Positions 1 to 11,122 of a stretch of 64,000 nucleotides of DNA are shown here, piece by piece. This DNA is from Crotophaga sulcirostris (taxonomy: Eukaryota > Chordata > Aves > Cuculiformes > Crotophagidae). The DNA lies in contig VYZB01000035.1 in assembly GCA_013397455.1 (NCBI GenBank), positions 1,356,095 through 1,420,094 of the forward strand, written 5' to 3'. Under the pieces are notes generated by a model. The model was not told the origin of the DNA and did no database searches. It was given only the letters and a program-made list of their open reading frames with translations. Position numbers and translations under genes: made by a program. Position 1 is the stretch's first letter, and the number at the start of each line of letters is the position of its first letter.

Positions 1-1893
1 AGGGATTAAACATGGTAACACCAGGGTCCTGTAGCATGGCTCAGCTAGGGAAGCCTTTTGTTTGCTCGAGCAACAAGGGTGCGTAGACCATTCTTTGCGG
101 TGCTGGGAAGGAATATTGGCAAGTAGCAGAGTTGTTCCTTTGTAAGAATAGGGTATATATTGAAATTCTTTGAAATATGTAAAACCAGAAGAAAGTTTTT
201 GAGCACACCCGCTACCTCTAGCCTTACTCGCAAAATCTGACTTGGCTCAGTTTATGCTTTCTGCTTCTTAACTTTCTCTCAAACAGTCTTGTTCAATTAA
301 AGCCTGCACTAAATTTCAAAACTAAGGCACTATATGTGAATGCCTAGCTAGTGACATTGAGTCACCTGGGTCTGAACAATATCAGTACTGGAGATCTGCT
401 AAGTGATTATGCTGTGGTGAACATAAACAATGCTGAAGACTACCCTAGCACACTGGGAAGGAAACCTGAGACACCAAACCCACGCGACTAAGAGCAGTTG
501 CTTCTTAGGAGGTGATTAATGCAAACTCCATGTCACACAGAGTTAATAAGAATGATGAGCCTTGCTGTAACAGTTAAACTGGGGGGGGGGGGAAAGTCCT
601 ACAAGATAGGTTTTACAAGGAATAGCGAGGACTCTTTATTTCCCAGTCATTCTGCTTGTGCCACTTTTACTCCTATACCAGTAACTGATTTTTTTAATCA
701 AATGTTTCATGAAAATGCAGCATTTCAACTCAAATGTCTGAAAAAGTCAACATCCCTTCCAAGTGATGAGAGTGACTAACGGTTTGTTTGCTGCATTGAA
801 ATGGCATTTCTGTGAGTCAGGAAAGCAAAGAGGGAGGGATAAACTCTCAGAGTGGGCCTGTGCAGTGATCACTCTTTGTTCAGATGTAGGCAATTTTTCA
901 ACTAATGTCCAAAATCTGGCTGTAAAGTACAAACATGAGGGCATTTAGATTGAATGCCAGAACTTAACCTATGATACCACTTAGCTTGACCTATACAAAA
1001 TGCCAAGACACTCATTCTTTAAAACCTACAGTGCATGGGAAAATGGAAAACTTTCAGCTTGACTCAACTGCAGCATGTTTGTTCATCTGAAATGAAGCCA
1101 AATGTTAAATGTTATTCGAATATATCTTTCTGTACCTTAATTTTCACTTCAGACTGCAACTGAGTGACTCAGTCATGATGAATTGAATGTTCTATGCAGT
1201 TCCTATCTATCTGCCCCCCTTCTTCTTTCAACAGCCTGTCTGTGAAAAGGCTAGTTTTCTGGAAATTATACACAAGTCATTTAAAAAATAATTGTTATCT
1301 TTCAGCTTGTCCATAAAAATTTCCCTGCAAATGTTTCCTGTTCCTCAAAAGATTTACTAGGAAAAAGAGCTGAATAGGCTATATAAATAGACACACCTTT
1401 TTCCTTTTCTTGCTATTGTGTGATCTTCTTGTAATTTGGATACCAGGCTAATAGATCTCAAGGGCATGGAGACACTTGTTAAAAAACATTAATTCTTTGT
1501 GCAATTGTTGAGTCAGTTGTCAGATTGCTGAGTTACTGGAAGATTCACTCTAGTCTCTCTTCTTTTACTTCTATAGCATGGCTGTTCAGAAAATAACACA
1601 AAAGGATCTTAATGTTTTCAGATAACTTTAGCCCATCATTGCAAAGCTGGCAATCGAGTCATCAAAAGGACAAGATAAGCTTGTAAGGGGATATTCTGGA
1701 GGCATTGGGTGTGACTGTCTGGAATGGGTGAGAAAGGGTTGAAGCTACTTACCTCTCCCAGTCTTCTCTGGAGATGTCTTTTGGGTAAGACTGAAGTGCT
1801 TGTAGACTCGCAGCAAAAAGGTGTTTCCTTTCACTTTGCCCTGCTCAAACCATGAAGATTACCTTTACATTTTTTTGCAGGGAAGTTGTGTGG
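1..1893. other. Unannotated unique sequence
   Basis: AT-rich sequence with no recognisable exon, repeat family or RNA gene. The only structured element I see is the G12 homopolymer at 581-592. Open frames here are all under 90 codons, overlap on both strands and show no protein family resemblance. Confidence 0.6.
581..592. repeat. Poly-G tract (12 G)
   Basis: Twelve consecutive G on the plus strand, followed by AAAG. It is one of three G runs of 12-14 nt in the window, all on the plus strand. Such a run is prone to length variation and sequencing error. Confidence 0.9.
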
Positions 1894-2467
1894 TCATAGA
1901 ATCATAGAATCATTAAAGTTGGAAAAGATCATCAAGTCCAACTGTCAGCCCAACAGCACCATGCCTACTAAACCATGTCCCGAAGTGCCATGTCTATACA
2001 CTTTTTGAAGACCTTCAGGGATGGTGACTCAACCAATTCCCTGGGCAGCCTGTTGCAATGCTTCATCACTCATTCAGTAAAGAAATTTTTCTTAATATCC
2101 TATCTAAACCTCCCCTAGTGCAACTTGAGTCCATTTCCTCTCATCCTATCACCTGTCACTTGGGAGAAGAGGCAAACACCCGTCACACTACAATCTCCTT
2201 TCAGGTAGTTGTAGAGAGGGATAAGGTCTCCCCTCAGCTTGCTCTTCCCCAGACTAAACAATCCCAGTTCCCTCAGCCTCTCTCATGGGACTTGTGCTCC
2301 AGATCCTTCACCAGCTTCGTTGTCCTTCTCTGGACCCACTCCAGCAACTCAATATCTTTCCTGTGGCGCGTGGCCCAAAACTGAACATAGTATTCAAAGT
2401 GTAACCTCACCAGTGCTGAGTACAGGGGGATGACCACTTCCCTACTCCTGCTCCTCACCGACTTAGC
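1894..2467 (-). mobile_element. CR1 LINE fragment A, 5'-truncated
   Basis: On the plus strand the copy opens with TCATAGAATCATAGAATCA, the reverse complement of the CR1 3' terminal octamer repeat. The characteristic 3' untranslated part follows (GTTGGAAAAGATCATCAAGT and neighbours), then the reverse complement of the ORF2 C-terminus. It is therefore the 3' 570 bases or so of a CR1 retrotransposon inserted in minus orientation. CR1 moves by target-primed reverse transcription and is usually 5'-truncated, as here. The 5' break is placed near 2467, where the ORF2 protein match ends; the next 180 bases do not look like CR1. Several substitutions and frame breaks show it is an inactive old copy. 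Confidence 0.93.
2273..2467 (-). pseudogene. CR1 ORF2 C-terminal fragment (copy A)
   Basis: Read on the minus strand, this segment stays open for about 65 codons and contains [16 protein letters not shown], then EYYVQFW and [12 protein letters not shown]. These are hallmarks of the region just after the reverse transcriptase domain in CR1 ORF2. The normal reading has a Cys in EYCVQFW; here it is Tyr. The frame closes at 2273 while CR1 homology continues downstream to 1894, so the C-terminal end is interrupted. It is a non-functional relic. The open frame also runs upstream of the homology to 2644, which is chance read-through into flanking DNA. Confidence 0.85.
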
Positions 2468-3965
2468 CATGGGTGGTAGCTGTAGCCATGTGGGAGGCAA
2501 TATAGTCACCGGGGCAGGGGCTTCCCTTGGAGAGACAACAGTTCCCACCAGCCACTGAACACTCCCTGAGCTAGCGTACATGAGCATCTCTAACCTCCAT
2601 GCTTCCTGGAGGGAGAAGGAGGACTGTAACTCACTCATCATCACTGCAGCACCTTTGCCATCAGGAAACTCCTATCAATGATGCCAGTTTTGGGGGTACA
2701 AAGTTGGGGTCATGGGATTTTATGTCTGAGACCTGAAGGTCTGTTAGTAGGCACTGGTAGTGAGCACTGCAACTTATGATACTGATTTTGCCATCATTTT
2801 CCAATTCAGCTATAGACCTTCATGGATAATTTTTTAAGTTTTTGTATTTCATATGAATTTTTATCACAAAAATGATATAGCCAAAGACAATTGGTACTAA
2901 GCAAAGAATACAACTGTAATGTGTTACCTTACAATGTAGAAATGAGACCTCTTGTACTGAAAAAGTGACAAACTGACAAAATTTCCTCCAAACTCTTTTG
3001 GCCAGTTTAATTTTTTTTTAGTTTGACATATTTCTTCCCTCAAGCACTGACACCAAAATCCTTTGAACATTTTTCCTGAATTCTTATTCTTGTGATATCT
3101 TCTTGACAGTTGTCCTCAGGGAAGGTAGAATGCAGCAGAATTACTGTTAGACTCTCTCAGGAGTTTTACTTCTATTTTAATTTAATTTTGTTAATTCATA
3201 GCAGTTTCAATAATGTACTGAGTCGAATTGAAATGATGTTGGACACCTGGAAACAAAAACATAGATCTGACTTCCATCAGTGATTTTATAGGTGTTTTGA
3301 AAACTGTTTTCAAGTAACGGTGTAGACAATGAGGCACCGTGCTACTTTTGTACATCACTGCATAACATGATGTAGCAATCAGCATTTAGGAATTCTAACC
3401 ACACTGAGAATTCTCCATCACTCTCAGAAATGATTTTCCTCTTGCAGTGAGAGCTTGAAGGAAGCAGCTGTAGCCTGAGGGTTTTTCTTTAATATTTATG
3501 TATTATATTTTGAGATTGCATATAATATTATTCTTTTTCCATTACTTTGGAAATAATAAATAACTTTAAAATGCTGCTCTCCATAACCTTAATACTGTAT
3601 CCTGCACACGTGTTGTTCAGTCAGATAACAGTTGCATAGTAAGAGAGGACTTTTGCTCGACTCTAACCTTATAAAGCAGCAAGCATGGGAAATACTATTT
3701 TTCATTGGGAGTAAACATTGAAGTAAAACTATTTCAGATAGGGGATCAGCGTATGATTTGATGTAACTCATTCAATAAGCTTTGCAACCTTTTATTAGGA
3801 CACACCCAAGAAGCCTCAGAAGGGAGTAATTGCTAAAAAGCAAAATTTTCCAATTAATGTATTTCCACAGAAAGCAGAAATGTGATTTGGATCTTTGCAG
3901 ACTTCTTGGCAAATGCTCAGAAGGTAGGTATTATGAAATAAAGTATTAATAAATGGCAAGACAAA

Positions 3966-3991
3966 CATATATATATACACACACATATATG
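3966..3991. repeat. (TA)n/(CA)n microsatellite
   Basis: Alternating purine-pyrimidine run: a TA stretch, then ACACACACA, then TATATGT. It is a short compound dinucleotide repeat. Confidence 0.8.
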
Positions 3992-6022
3992 TTTTATTTA
4001 GCTTTTTTATATATGTGGTATTAATATAAAATAGAACAGTTAGCTCAACAGTGTGTGCCTCAAAAGACTTCTTATTTACAGAACTCACATTATAAGCACT
4101 TCATTCTAATTTATTTGAAATCCCTAAATTATAAAGGCTCAGGTAAGGCTTTCAAGTAGACTTAACTGGTGACAAGAGACTGCAGAGCATTTTGTGTAGT
4201 ATCTGGGATTGTCTCTCAGAACAGTTTGGGGACTGATTCCAAGTTATGCCCCATTACTTGGTCTTCAGGCATGCCCTGGAGGTGCTCTTGAGCCTCCAAG
4301 TGTTTATGTGCACTTTCCTCATAACTGCAGCATTTTTGGCTGTCTTTGCCACTGGGGAAATCCTCCTGGTACACAGGGACAAGGCATGGGATGCTCACCC
4401 CTTTGGGCAGGGCAGAGATGGGCTTCACTGCTTGGAGTGCAAGAGCAGGGTGCTGACTGCTGAGCCTGGGACACCCAACACACACTTTCTTTGGGACGCT
4501 GTGGCTGCCTGTCACTGGTTACCTCCAGGTGAGCTTCAGAGGTGCTGGCTTGCTCCAAGCTTGCACAACCTATGTGCCATGGCATGCAAGCCATCTTCCT
4601 TTTCCTGTCTCTGGGAGGTTTTTGACATCTGAAAGCTTCCGGTTTTGTTACTGGAGAACCCCAGCTGATTTTCCCTTTCACGCATGTTCCTCATATTCTT
4701 CTGTGTCATTTCATGGCTGTATTGTGTTTATTTGAAGTCAGGGCTTTTATATCCATTTTCCATGGTTCATTTCTTCCTCTTTCATTTGCAGTTATAGAAA
4801 CTATTCTTAGGAATAATCTCAGTGTCTACCTATTTAAAAGGCATGGGTTTAAAAAGCCTGAAGCCAAATGTTTCCTCATACCCCATGACTCCAGAGGAAC
4901 AAGCATACAGGTATGAATGCATTTAAAAAAAGAGCTAATACTAACTAAATTTCTGCCACATGTGGGGGCTGTGTGCTGTGATGCTATTTTAGAATTGACC
5001 TTCTGAGTAGTGAGGTTGGGGTGCTTTTTCTTGCAAAGATTTATCTCCCTGTTTGCTCCCAGGGTTTTGTGAAGCTGTCTGTCTAGAATTTCCACATTAT
5101 AAATGGCTCTTGTTTTGGTAAAGTTTGAATTATTTTCATTAGCTGGTCACCTGGGGCCTGACCAGAGTCAGGCTAAAAACTTCAGACAAGCACTACAGCT
5201 TTTGCAATCCGTCTCAGTCTCTCTCTCCTGTCATCCCCAAGGAAACGAAAGGCAGAAACGTTTATGCTTCAGGTTAATGTTTTAGAAGTGTTTGAGGCAG
5301 GAAGCAAATGGACTTATTCATAAGTTCCTTGAGGATGTTTTGTTTCAGTCATGAGGGCTGAAGCTTTCCTGAATAACGGCCAGCCAGAAAGAAGTGACCA
5401 GGGTCAGGGTCTGCCTCTGGGATGTGCTCTGAGGCCTCCGCACGCGGAGGAGACTCACCTTTCAGAGTCCTTCTGACAATCCGTGCCTAGCTCTGACACA
5501 GACTTTGGGAACTAAGTTTTGGATGAGATCTGCTTAAATCTCAAACTAAAAATATGACCAAGACATAGCAAGCTTAGGTTCGATTAGGAGAAACGGGAAA
5601 TGTCTAGAGAAGCCATATAAAAAACATCATATGGACATGAAAGGAAAAAACTGGAAGAGACCTCTCATTTGCACTAAGGATGAGCTTAATAACTTCTTTG
5701 CTCATGAAAATAAGGTTCCTTCTGGAGGGTGCTTACTTTTGAATATCACATCACGTTTACTAATATGTCTAACATATACATCCAGTTTGCTCACTACTGT
5801 TTCCTATGAGAAAATAAAATGTTTCTTCCCAGGTCTTTGACAGTGGCAACTCTTAGCCTAAGTCAGCAGATACTACTTGAGGACAGTGGAAAATCTGCAA
5901 TGGTTATCCAGTGAGAAAGCAGGTGGTGTAGCTTTTTAGCCTCTGAAATTGATTGGGCTAATGTTGCACCATAATTTTTAGAAGCATATGCGAAACATAA
6001 CATTTGTTTCAATGGCCTAGAA

Positions 6023-6066
6023 CAGGTGCTTTCTGTTCAAAGTCATTCAGGTGCTTTCTGTTCAAA
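6023..6066. repeat. 19-bp direct tandem duplication
   Basis: CAGGTGCTTTCTGTTCAAA occurs at 6023-6041 and again, identical, at 6048-6066, separated by GTCATT. The period is 25 bp. It looks like a recent replication-slippage or repair duplication. Confidence 0.85.
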
Positions 6067-7852
6067 AGTTCTTTCCATTAATGATCTACAAGGTAGGGTT
6101 TGCATCTCAGAAGGAAACATCAAAATATTGATTATATTGACTGGCATTTATTTTGTTGGGTATAGAACATTATGACAAATGAGTTAGGTTAGTGATAGGA
6201 AAGGTGTTACCTTATGACTGCATCCATGGTTCAGTGTATCTTTCTCTCTCTTTTTCTGTTATTCTGACCATGTTTTGGTCTTGCAGATTCTAACTCTGTA
6301 AGACATTTTGTTGTATGTCTTGTGAAGAGAAGTAACAGTCACCACAATAAAGTCAAAACAAACTTCTTTTCTCTTATTTTTGCTATATCTGTTTTCAGTT
6401 GTCATGGATCATCATAATTTCTACAACAAGTCTTCATTAAAATTTGAGTTGAATTAAAAATTCCATAGGTAAGCAAACCCCAACAAAAAAGTGGTTCATG
6501 ATTGCTTTGTTACTGTGTTCTGCATGTGCCAAAACCAAATGTAGGTGAGCGAGGGCTACACATTGCATGAGGAGCCCATATGAGGCAGCCCTGCAGCTTT
6601 CTCAGAAACAATTTTGTAACTACTTTCCTTGCAATAATTTTCTTTTTCGCATGTTCTGCCTTCACAATATTTTGTGGGTTGACCTCTTAAGTCTAAGTCT
6701 GGTTCTGCTTTGTATCGTTTGTCTCTTTGTGTATTGCTTTCTGTGTCTGCTCCTTTGCTTTGGTTGTTTTCACTGCTCGTTTTGCACTAAGGCACCTATA
6801 ATGTTGGTTTAGTCTTTAGAGTTATGGTCCAATTCAAGAGTAACATGCAAATCTAAGCAGCTGAAGTGCTATGAAAATATAACCCTTAGTGGAACAGTCA
6901 TGCCTTACTTTCATAACAACCTCTAGTATTAAAAATCTCATTAACACACAGGGCTTTTGCTCATGTTCATGTTTTCAAAGGGAAGAACTTGCACCTCTGA
7001 AAGACAACGGTTTTTGTTGGTTTGACACACACTTCCCCTCTGATTTGTTAAACATTTAGTGGCCTCCCATGGCATTGGTAGCAAGTTACTCCTCTTCCAC
7101 ATAGCCACATGTGAACATAAAATTGGTGTTTTTAAAATGCGTGCCTTTCCAAACCATGTCCAACCAAGGGGATGTTCTTAACATGGCTGCAATGGTGGCC
7201 ACCATTACCTTTCCTTTGCGATTGTATTATGCACAATCTACAAAATGAAAATCCACCTTTTTTTTCGGGGAAATCTCTTGGTGTGTCAAATATAAATGAC
7301 AACTTTCCAGACTATTTGCAGGGTGAATCAGTCTTGCAAAGGAAAGAAAAAGGCCAATTTATCCTTAATTCTAACGATTAGCTCTATTAAAAAAAAAAAT
7401 CCATCATCCTTTTTATTTGCAAAAACACCAAAAATCGTATCAGATTTTCATGAAAGGCCATTTCTGAAGTGCTCACATTGATGGAGAAAGCTTTTTGTCT
7501 GCATGCAATTCCTCCATGAGTATTAATAGATCTGGAGGTTGTCAAGGTAGAATCTCCAGCTCCTCCATCTTCGGAGGCTCACCACGACTCTGATGCCTTT
7601 GGTAAAAGGGGCAGGGCAAAATATAGTCAAGGATGGTGAAGACATGGGGGTAAATCTTAACTTCAACTTCTCTCTACTTCAGTCAGTTAAATGAAGTCCT
7701 GAGAAACAGCTGGCATGAAACCTCCCCTTCCCTCAGAAGACCGAACACATCATCTACTACAATATGTGGAACCCATCCAATATGCTCTAGCACATGACCC
7801 CACCATTCTTCCTGCTTGCGCCCGGCTCCAACCTCTCAGTTTGTATGGCAGT

Positions 7853-7910
7853 GTGTAGTGGTTGAGCCTGCCCAGCCAGCTGGCTGGGGTAAATAAACAA
7901 GCTGGAATTT
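7853..7910 (+). mobile_element. Possible short retroviral LTR scrap
   Basis: TGTAGTGGTTGAGCCTG, followed by GCCCAGCCAGCTGGCTGGG, resembles the start of a common group of avian endogenous-retrovirus LTRs, which begin TGT(A/G)GTGG and then have a GC-rich block with CCAG/CTGG repeats. The resemblance fades after about 50 bases. No polyadenylation signal, primer binding site or second end is seen, so this may be coincidence. Confidence 0.2.
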
Positions 7911-9787
7911 ACAAAACATTTTGCCTGACATATTTAGAATATTTCACTAGGGAGAAATCTCTTGAGATTCAACATCTGATTCTTCAGACTGCCCTTGGAG
8001 ATTAAAATAAAGGAGAAGGCAACATTAAGTCATGCATATTTCGATTAAAAATAAACACAATGGGTCAGATTCCCTCCTCGATTGCAGCCACACTGAAGTC
8101 TATGTGGTTACATGAGAGTAAGTGAGGACAGAGTTTGACCTGGTGCCTTGAAACAAAAATAATATGAATGACAGACATTCACAAACTTAACTACAAAGCT
8201 GCAGTGTATTTCATCCAAGGGACCTTGAGAGAAAGAAAGATCTTATATCAACGAGGACTTCCTCAAAGATGAAGCAAGATAAAAAAAAAATTACTTGCAA
8301 AAAATCAGTTTTGGATGACAGGGTAAGGCGTTTTTTTGTCATCTGACAGCTATGCATACTGTGTGGCAAATGATTAAACAAACAGATTGTTACTCAAGCA
8401 AGTTGCTTTCAATTTGAGAAGCCAAAGCCACTAGAATAATCTACCCACTAAAAGAAAATTGCTTGATTGCACTGTGACCACACAGAAGACCCTGTTCATC
8501 AGCAGGATTTGCCTGAAAGATGACTTCTCCAAGAAGCATCCTCCACACCTGGTCAGTGCAGACAGCACTGGGTTTACTGAAGGCACCCAGACTTCTACTG
8601 ACTCCAGAGGGGGTTTGCATTGGTGAAACAAGAAGAGAAGAGATTTTGTGCACACTTTTGTCTCTCCATTCATTCCACTTTCTTTCCTGAAGCTCTGACA
8701 ATAACTGGATTTTAAAGATTCTACCTTCCACACAGAGAAGAGTGGTTTAATAACTCCAGTAGCAATCCTCTCCGAGACATGCAAATCATATGTGCTGATG
8801 TCAAGAGGTAGAAACCATAGAAACAACATGAAAGTTTCCCCGTTCCTGTCTCACCTGCAACCTGAAGCTCCTGTGGAGTCTCCTACCTGTTAACATTCAC
8901 ACTGATCTGTTAGCATGGCATTGCACCCACTCACCAGACAGTCCATCATGTTCACTGGAGCTGATGACAGATCTGAAATGGCAGCCTGCATGACTTTATA
9001 AAAGGCTGTGATTTAGTGCATGTCTGTACATGTAGTGTTTTCAGAGTTCTGTGTAGTATCATCCTATCTGCTTAATCTCACTGTCCAAGGGTTAGGATTT
9101 TTTGTTTTGTTTTGTACTTTCTAAGCGCCTGCTCTGTCATCTGTGTACCACATTGCACTCTATATTCATCAAAAATATTTAGCACTCGACAGGGTGAGTG
9201 CTCTAGGACTCTAAGATTTCTATTGAAACCCTAGCCCTTCTTAAAGCAAGATCTTGTATTTACTTCATGCATAAGAAATACATGTTTTTTTTCAGAGCCT
9301 GCCAGGCCAGAAAATGCAGCTAATGATAATTTTTTTCTTTTAAGTTTGGAGCCTTGTTTGGAATTGCTTTTGGAATTGTACTTGAGCGAAGAGAAAAGTA
9401 GATCCAACCTATAGTAAACAAGAAAAAAGCTCAGCTGCAATGAATCCCCTCTAAAAACTCTCTGTGTGTGAAAAGAGACTCCATCAGCTCTGCAGCAAGG
9501 GAACGGAAGTAATATGTTTGGTCTTCAAATACTTGCTTTGGTTTCATTGTGAATCTGTGCGCAATCTTAGCCTTTGGCATATTTTCATCATCACCAAAAT
9601 ATATGGTTTCAGAAAGCAAGAAAGTTTTGCTCTGGATTATTTTACATGTGCCATTAGACAGTTTCTGAGATCAAGACCTCACTACATTGAGTGTACACTT
9701 GGTAGTAGGAAATCCTATCTGTTTGGTACTTACCATTAAATACATTAGTATTCCAATATCATTAAATACCATTAAATTCAGATGTCA
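7911..9787. other. Unannotated unique sequence
   Basis: I see no recognisable element. A 132-codon open frame on the minus strand (8431-8829) has no domain I recognise, no supporting splice sites, and is paralleled by another open frame in an overlapping phase. I treat it as chance. Confidence 0.5.
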
Positions 9788-10283
9788 TCATAGGCATCGT
9801 GACCACGAAATAATAGAGTTCTTGATTCTTTGTGAAGTAAGGAGGGGGATCAGCAAAACCGCTACCATGGGCTTCCTGAGGGCAGATTTTGACCTGTTCA
9901 GGACGATGGTAGAGAGAGTCCCTTGGGAGGCAGTCCTGAAGGGCAAAGGGGACCAGGAAGGCTGGACAGTCTTCAAGAAGGAAGTCTTAAGGGCACAGAA
10001 GCAGGCTATCCCTATGTGCCATAAGATGAACCATCAGGCAAGATGACCAGCCTGGTTGAACAGGGAGCTTTTGCTGGGACTCAGGAAAAAAAAAGGAGAG
10101 TTTACCACTTTTGGAAGAAGGGGCAGGGAACTCAATAAGAGTACAGGGATCTCGTTGGGTCATGCAGAGAGAAAATTAGAAAGGTAAAAGCTCAGCTTGA
10201 GCTCAATCTGGCCACTATTGTAAGAGATGACAAAAATGACTGTTTCAACAGGAGCAAAGTTGATGTGAAAGAGCTCACCAGGA
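9788..10283 (+). mobile_element. CR1 LINE fragment B, internal ORF2 piece
   Basis: About 500 bases that match the middle of CR1 ORF2, the stretch between the endonuclease and reverse transcriptase domains, in plus orientation. Both ends of the element are missing: there is no 3' UTR octamer repeat and no RT or endonuclease core. The right edge falls where the expected continuation into the RT domain stops, near 10283. A copy lacking its 3' end is unusual for a simple CR1 insertion, so a later deletion or rearrangement must have removed the rest. Confidence 0.88.
9790..10240 (+). pseudogene. CR1 ORF2 linker-region relic (copy B)
   Basis: The plus-strand translation reads DHEIIEFLILCEVRRGISKT, then FLRADFDLFRTMVERVPWE and GWTVFKKEVLRAQKQAIPMC, up to a stop after position 10043. 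It resumes after the stop as PAWLNRELLLGLRKKK, then a frameshift around the A9 run at 10085-10093, and ends with a recognisable KLERKAQLELNLAT-like segment. This order is typical of CR1 ORF2 between endonuclease and reverse transcriptase. Stop codons and frameshifts show it is dead. The open frame extends upstream to 9687, but those residues are not CR1-like. Confidence 0.85.
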
Positions 10284-11083
10284 AGTAAGGTTCTCCTTGA
10301 TTTCAGCTGCCTTTGGCTGCTATCCTGAAGCAGCTTGCATCTCGTTTTCTCTCATCTGATACCACCTGTGACAAGCAGCTGCATTCAAAGTAAAAACTTC
10401 CAGCCTTGTGATTCTGGCCATTTCCTTACCAGCCAGCAGAGAGATATCTAAACTGCAGAGGAGGTATGTGTCTCTCCAGAGCTGCAGCCAAGTTGACCAT
10501 AGCTCTGGCGACCATCAGTAGAGGTCAGATCTTTGCTTTGCCAACCCATAATGCAGCCAGGGGCAGAATAAAAACTGGTCCCAGAAATGCTACACAAATA
10601 ATACATAAGCTTTAAACTATGGGCTTCGCACACTTCACGCATGCAAGAAATTGGAGAAGTGGCGGATAATTAGCAATGTTTTCCTTGTTCCATGAGGAGG
10701 GATAGGGAGGTGGCTCCAAGTCTTTCCAGAAGGTGTTCGGTGTTCTTACACACAGCAAGCCAACCTCCTATTGACTCGCAACACGTTACAGGTTTCCAGT
10801 AAGCGTCAAACTCAGCAATAGGTTCTCAGCAACCAAGAGATCTCCTCTGATTTACCCTGGTGTAGAAGACAAATTATACCATTTTCTGACAAAATACACA
10901 TTTGTAGTCAAAACTGGTGACTATGTAGATCGCAAACGTGAAACCATAACCCTGATAGCATAATCATTGTGTGTGCCCCAATAAGCACTTGGTGTGATGC
11001 TAGGGGTCCTGGATGGACTGTAAAATCCTAGTTGTAAACCAGACGCAGGAACAGCTGGGAGGATGGCGCAATCTGAAACTGCT

Positions 11084-11122
11084 GTGAGTGTGTATGTGTG
11101 TGTTTGCATGTATGTGTATATA
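11084..11122. repeat. (TG)n-rich microsatellite
   Basis: Imperfect GTGTGTATGTGTG type repeat interrupted by TTTGCATG, ending in TATATA. Confidence 0.8.

Larger units (their letters stand above)
2468..7852. other. Unannotated unique sequence
   Basis: No gene recognised. It contains a short (TA)n/(CA)n microsatellite (3966-3991), a moderately GC-rich patch at about 4200-4650 with overlapping open frames on both strands (longest 128 codons), a CpG-bearing mini-hairpin (5435-5450) and a 19-bp direct duplication (6023-6066). None of the open frames shows a known domain, and splice-site support is lacking. Confidence 0.55.

Noticed and set aside
2058..2384. 108-codon plus-strand open frame
   Set aside because: Lies antisense to CR1 copy A; a shadow of the element's ORF2/3' UTR.
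4209..4681. Overlapping open frames of 84-128 codons on both strands in a GC-richer patch
   Set aside because: Four frames are open at once, as expected from fewer AT-rich stop codons. No splice sites or domain support any of them.
7530..7580. Words resembling the CR1 phrase before the 3' UTR (GTAGAATCTCCA, GGAGG)
   Set aside because: Only about 40 bases resemble CR1, and the expected continuation is missing. Too weak to call another copy.
8431..8829. 132-codon minus-strand open frame
   Set aside because: No recognised motif, and an overlapping frame is open as well, which suggests low stop density by chance rather than coding.
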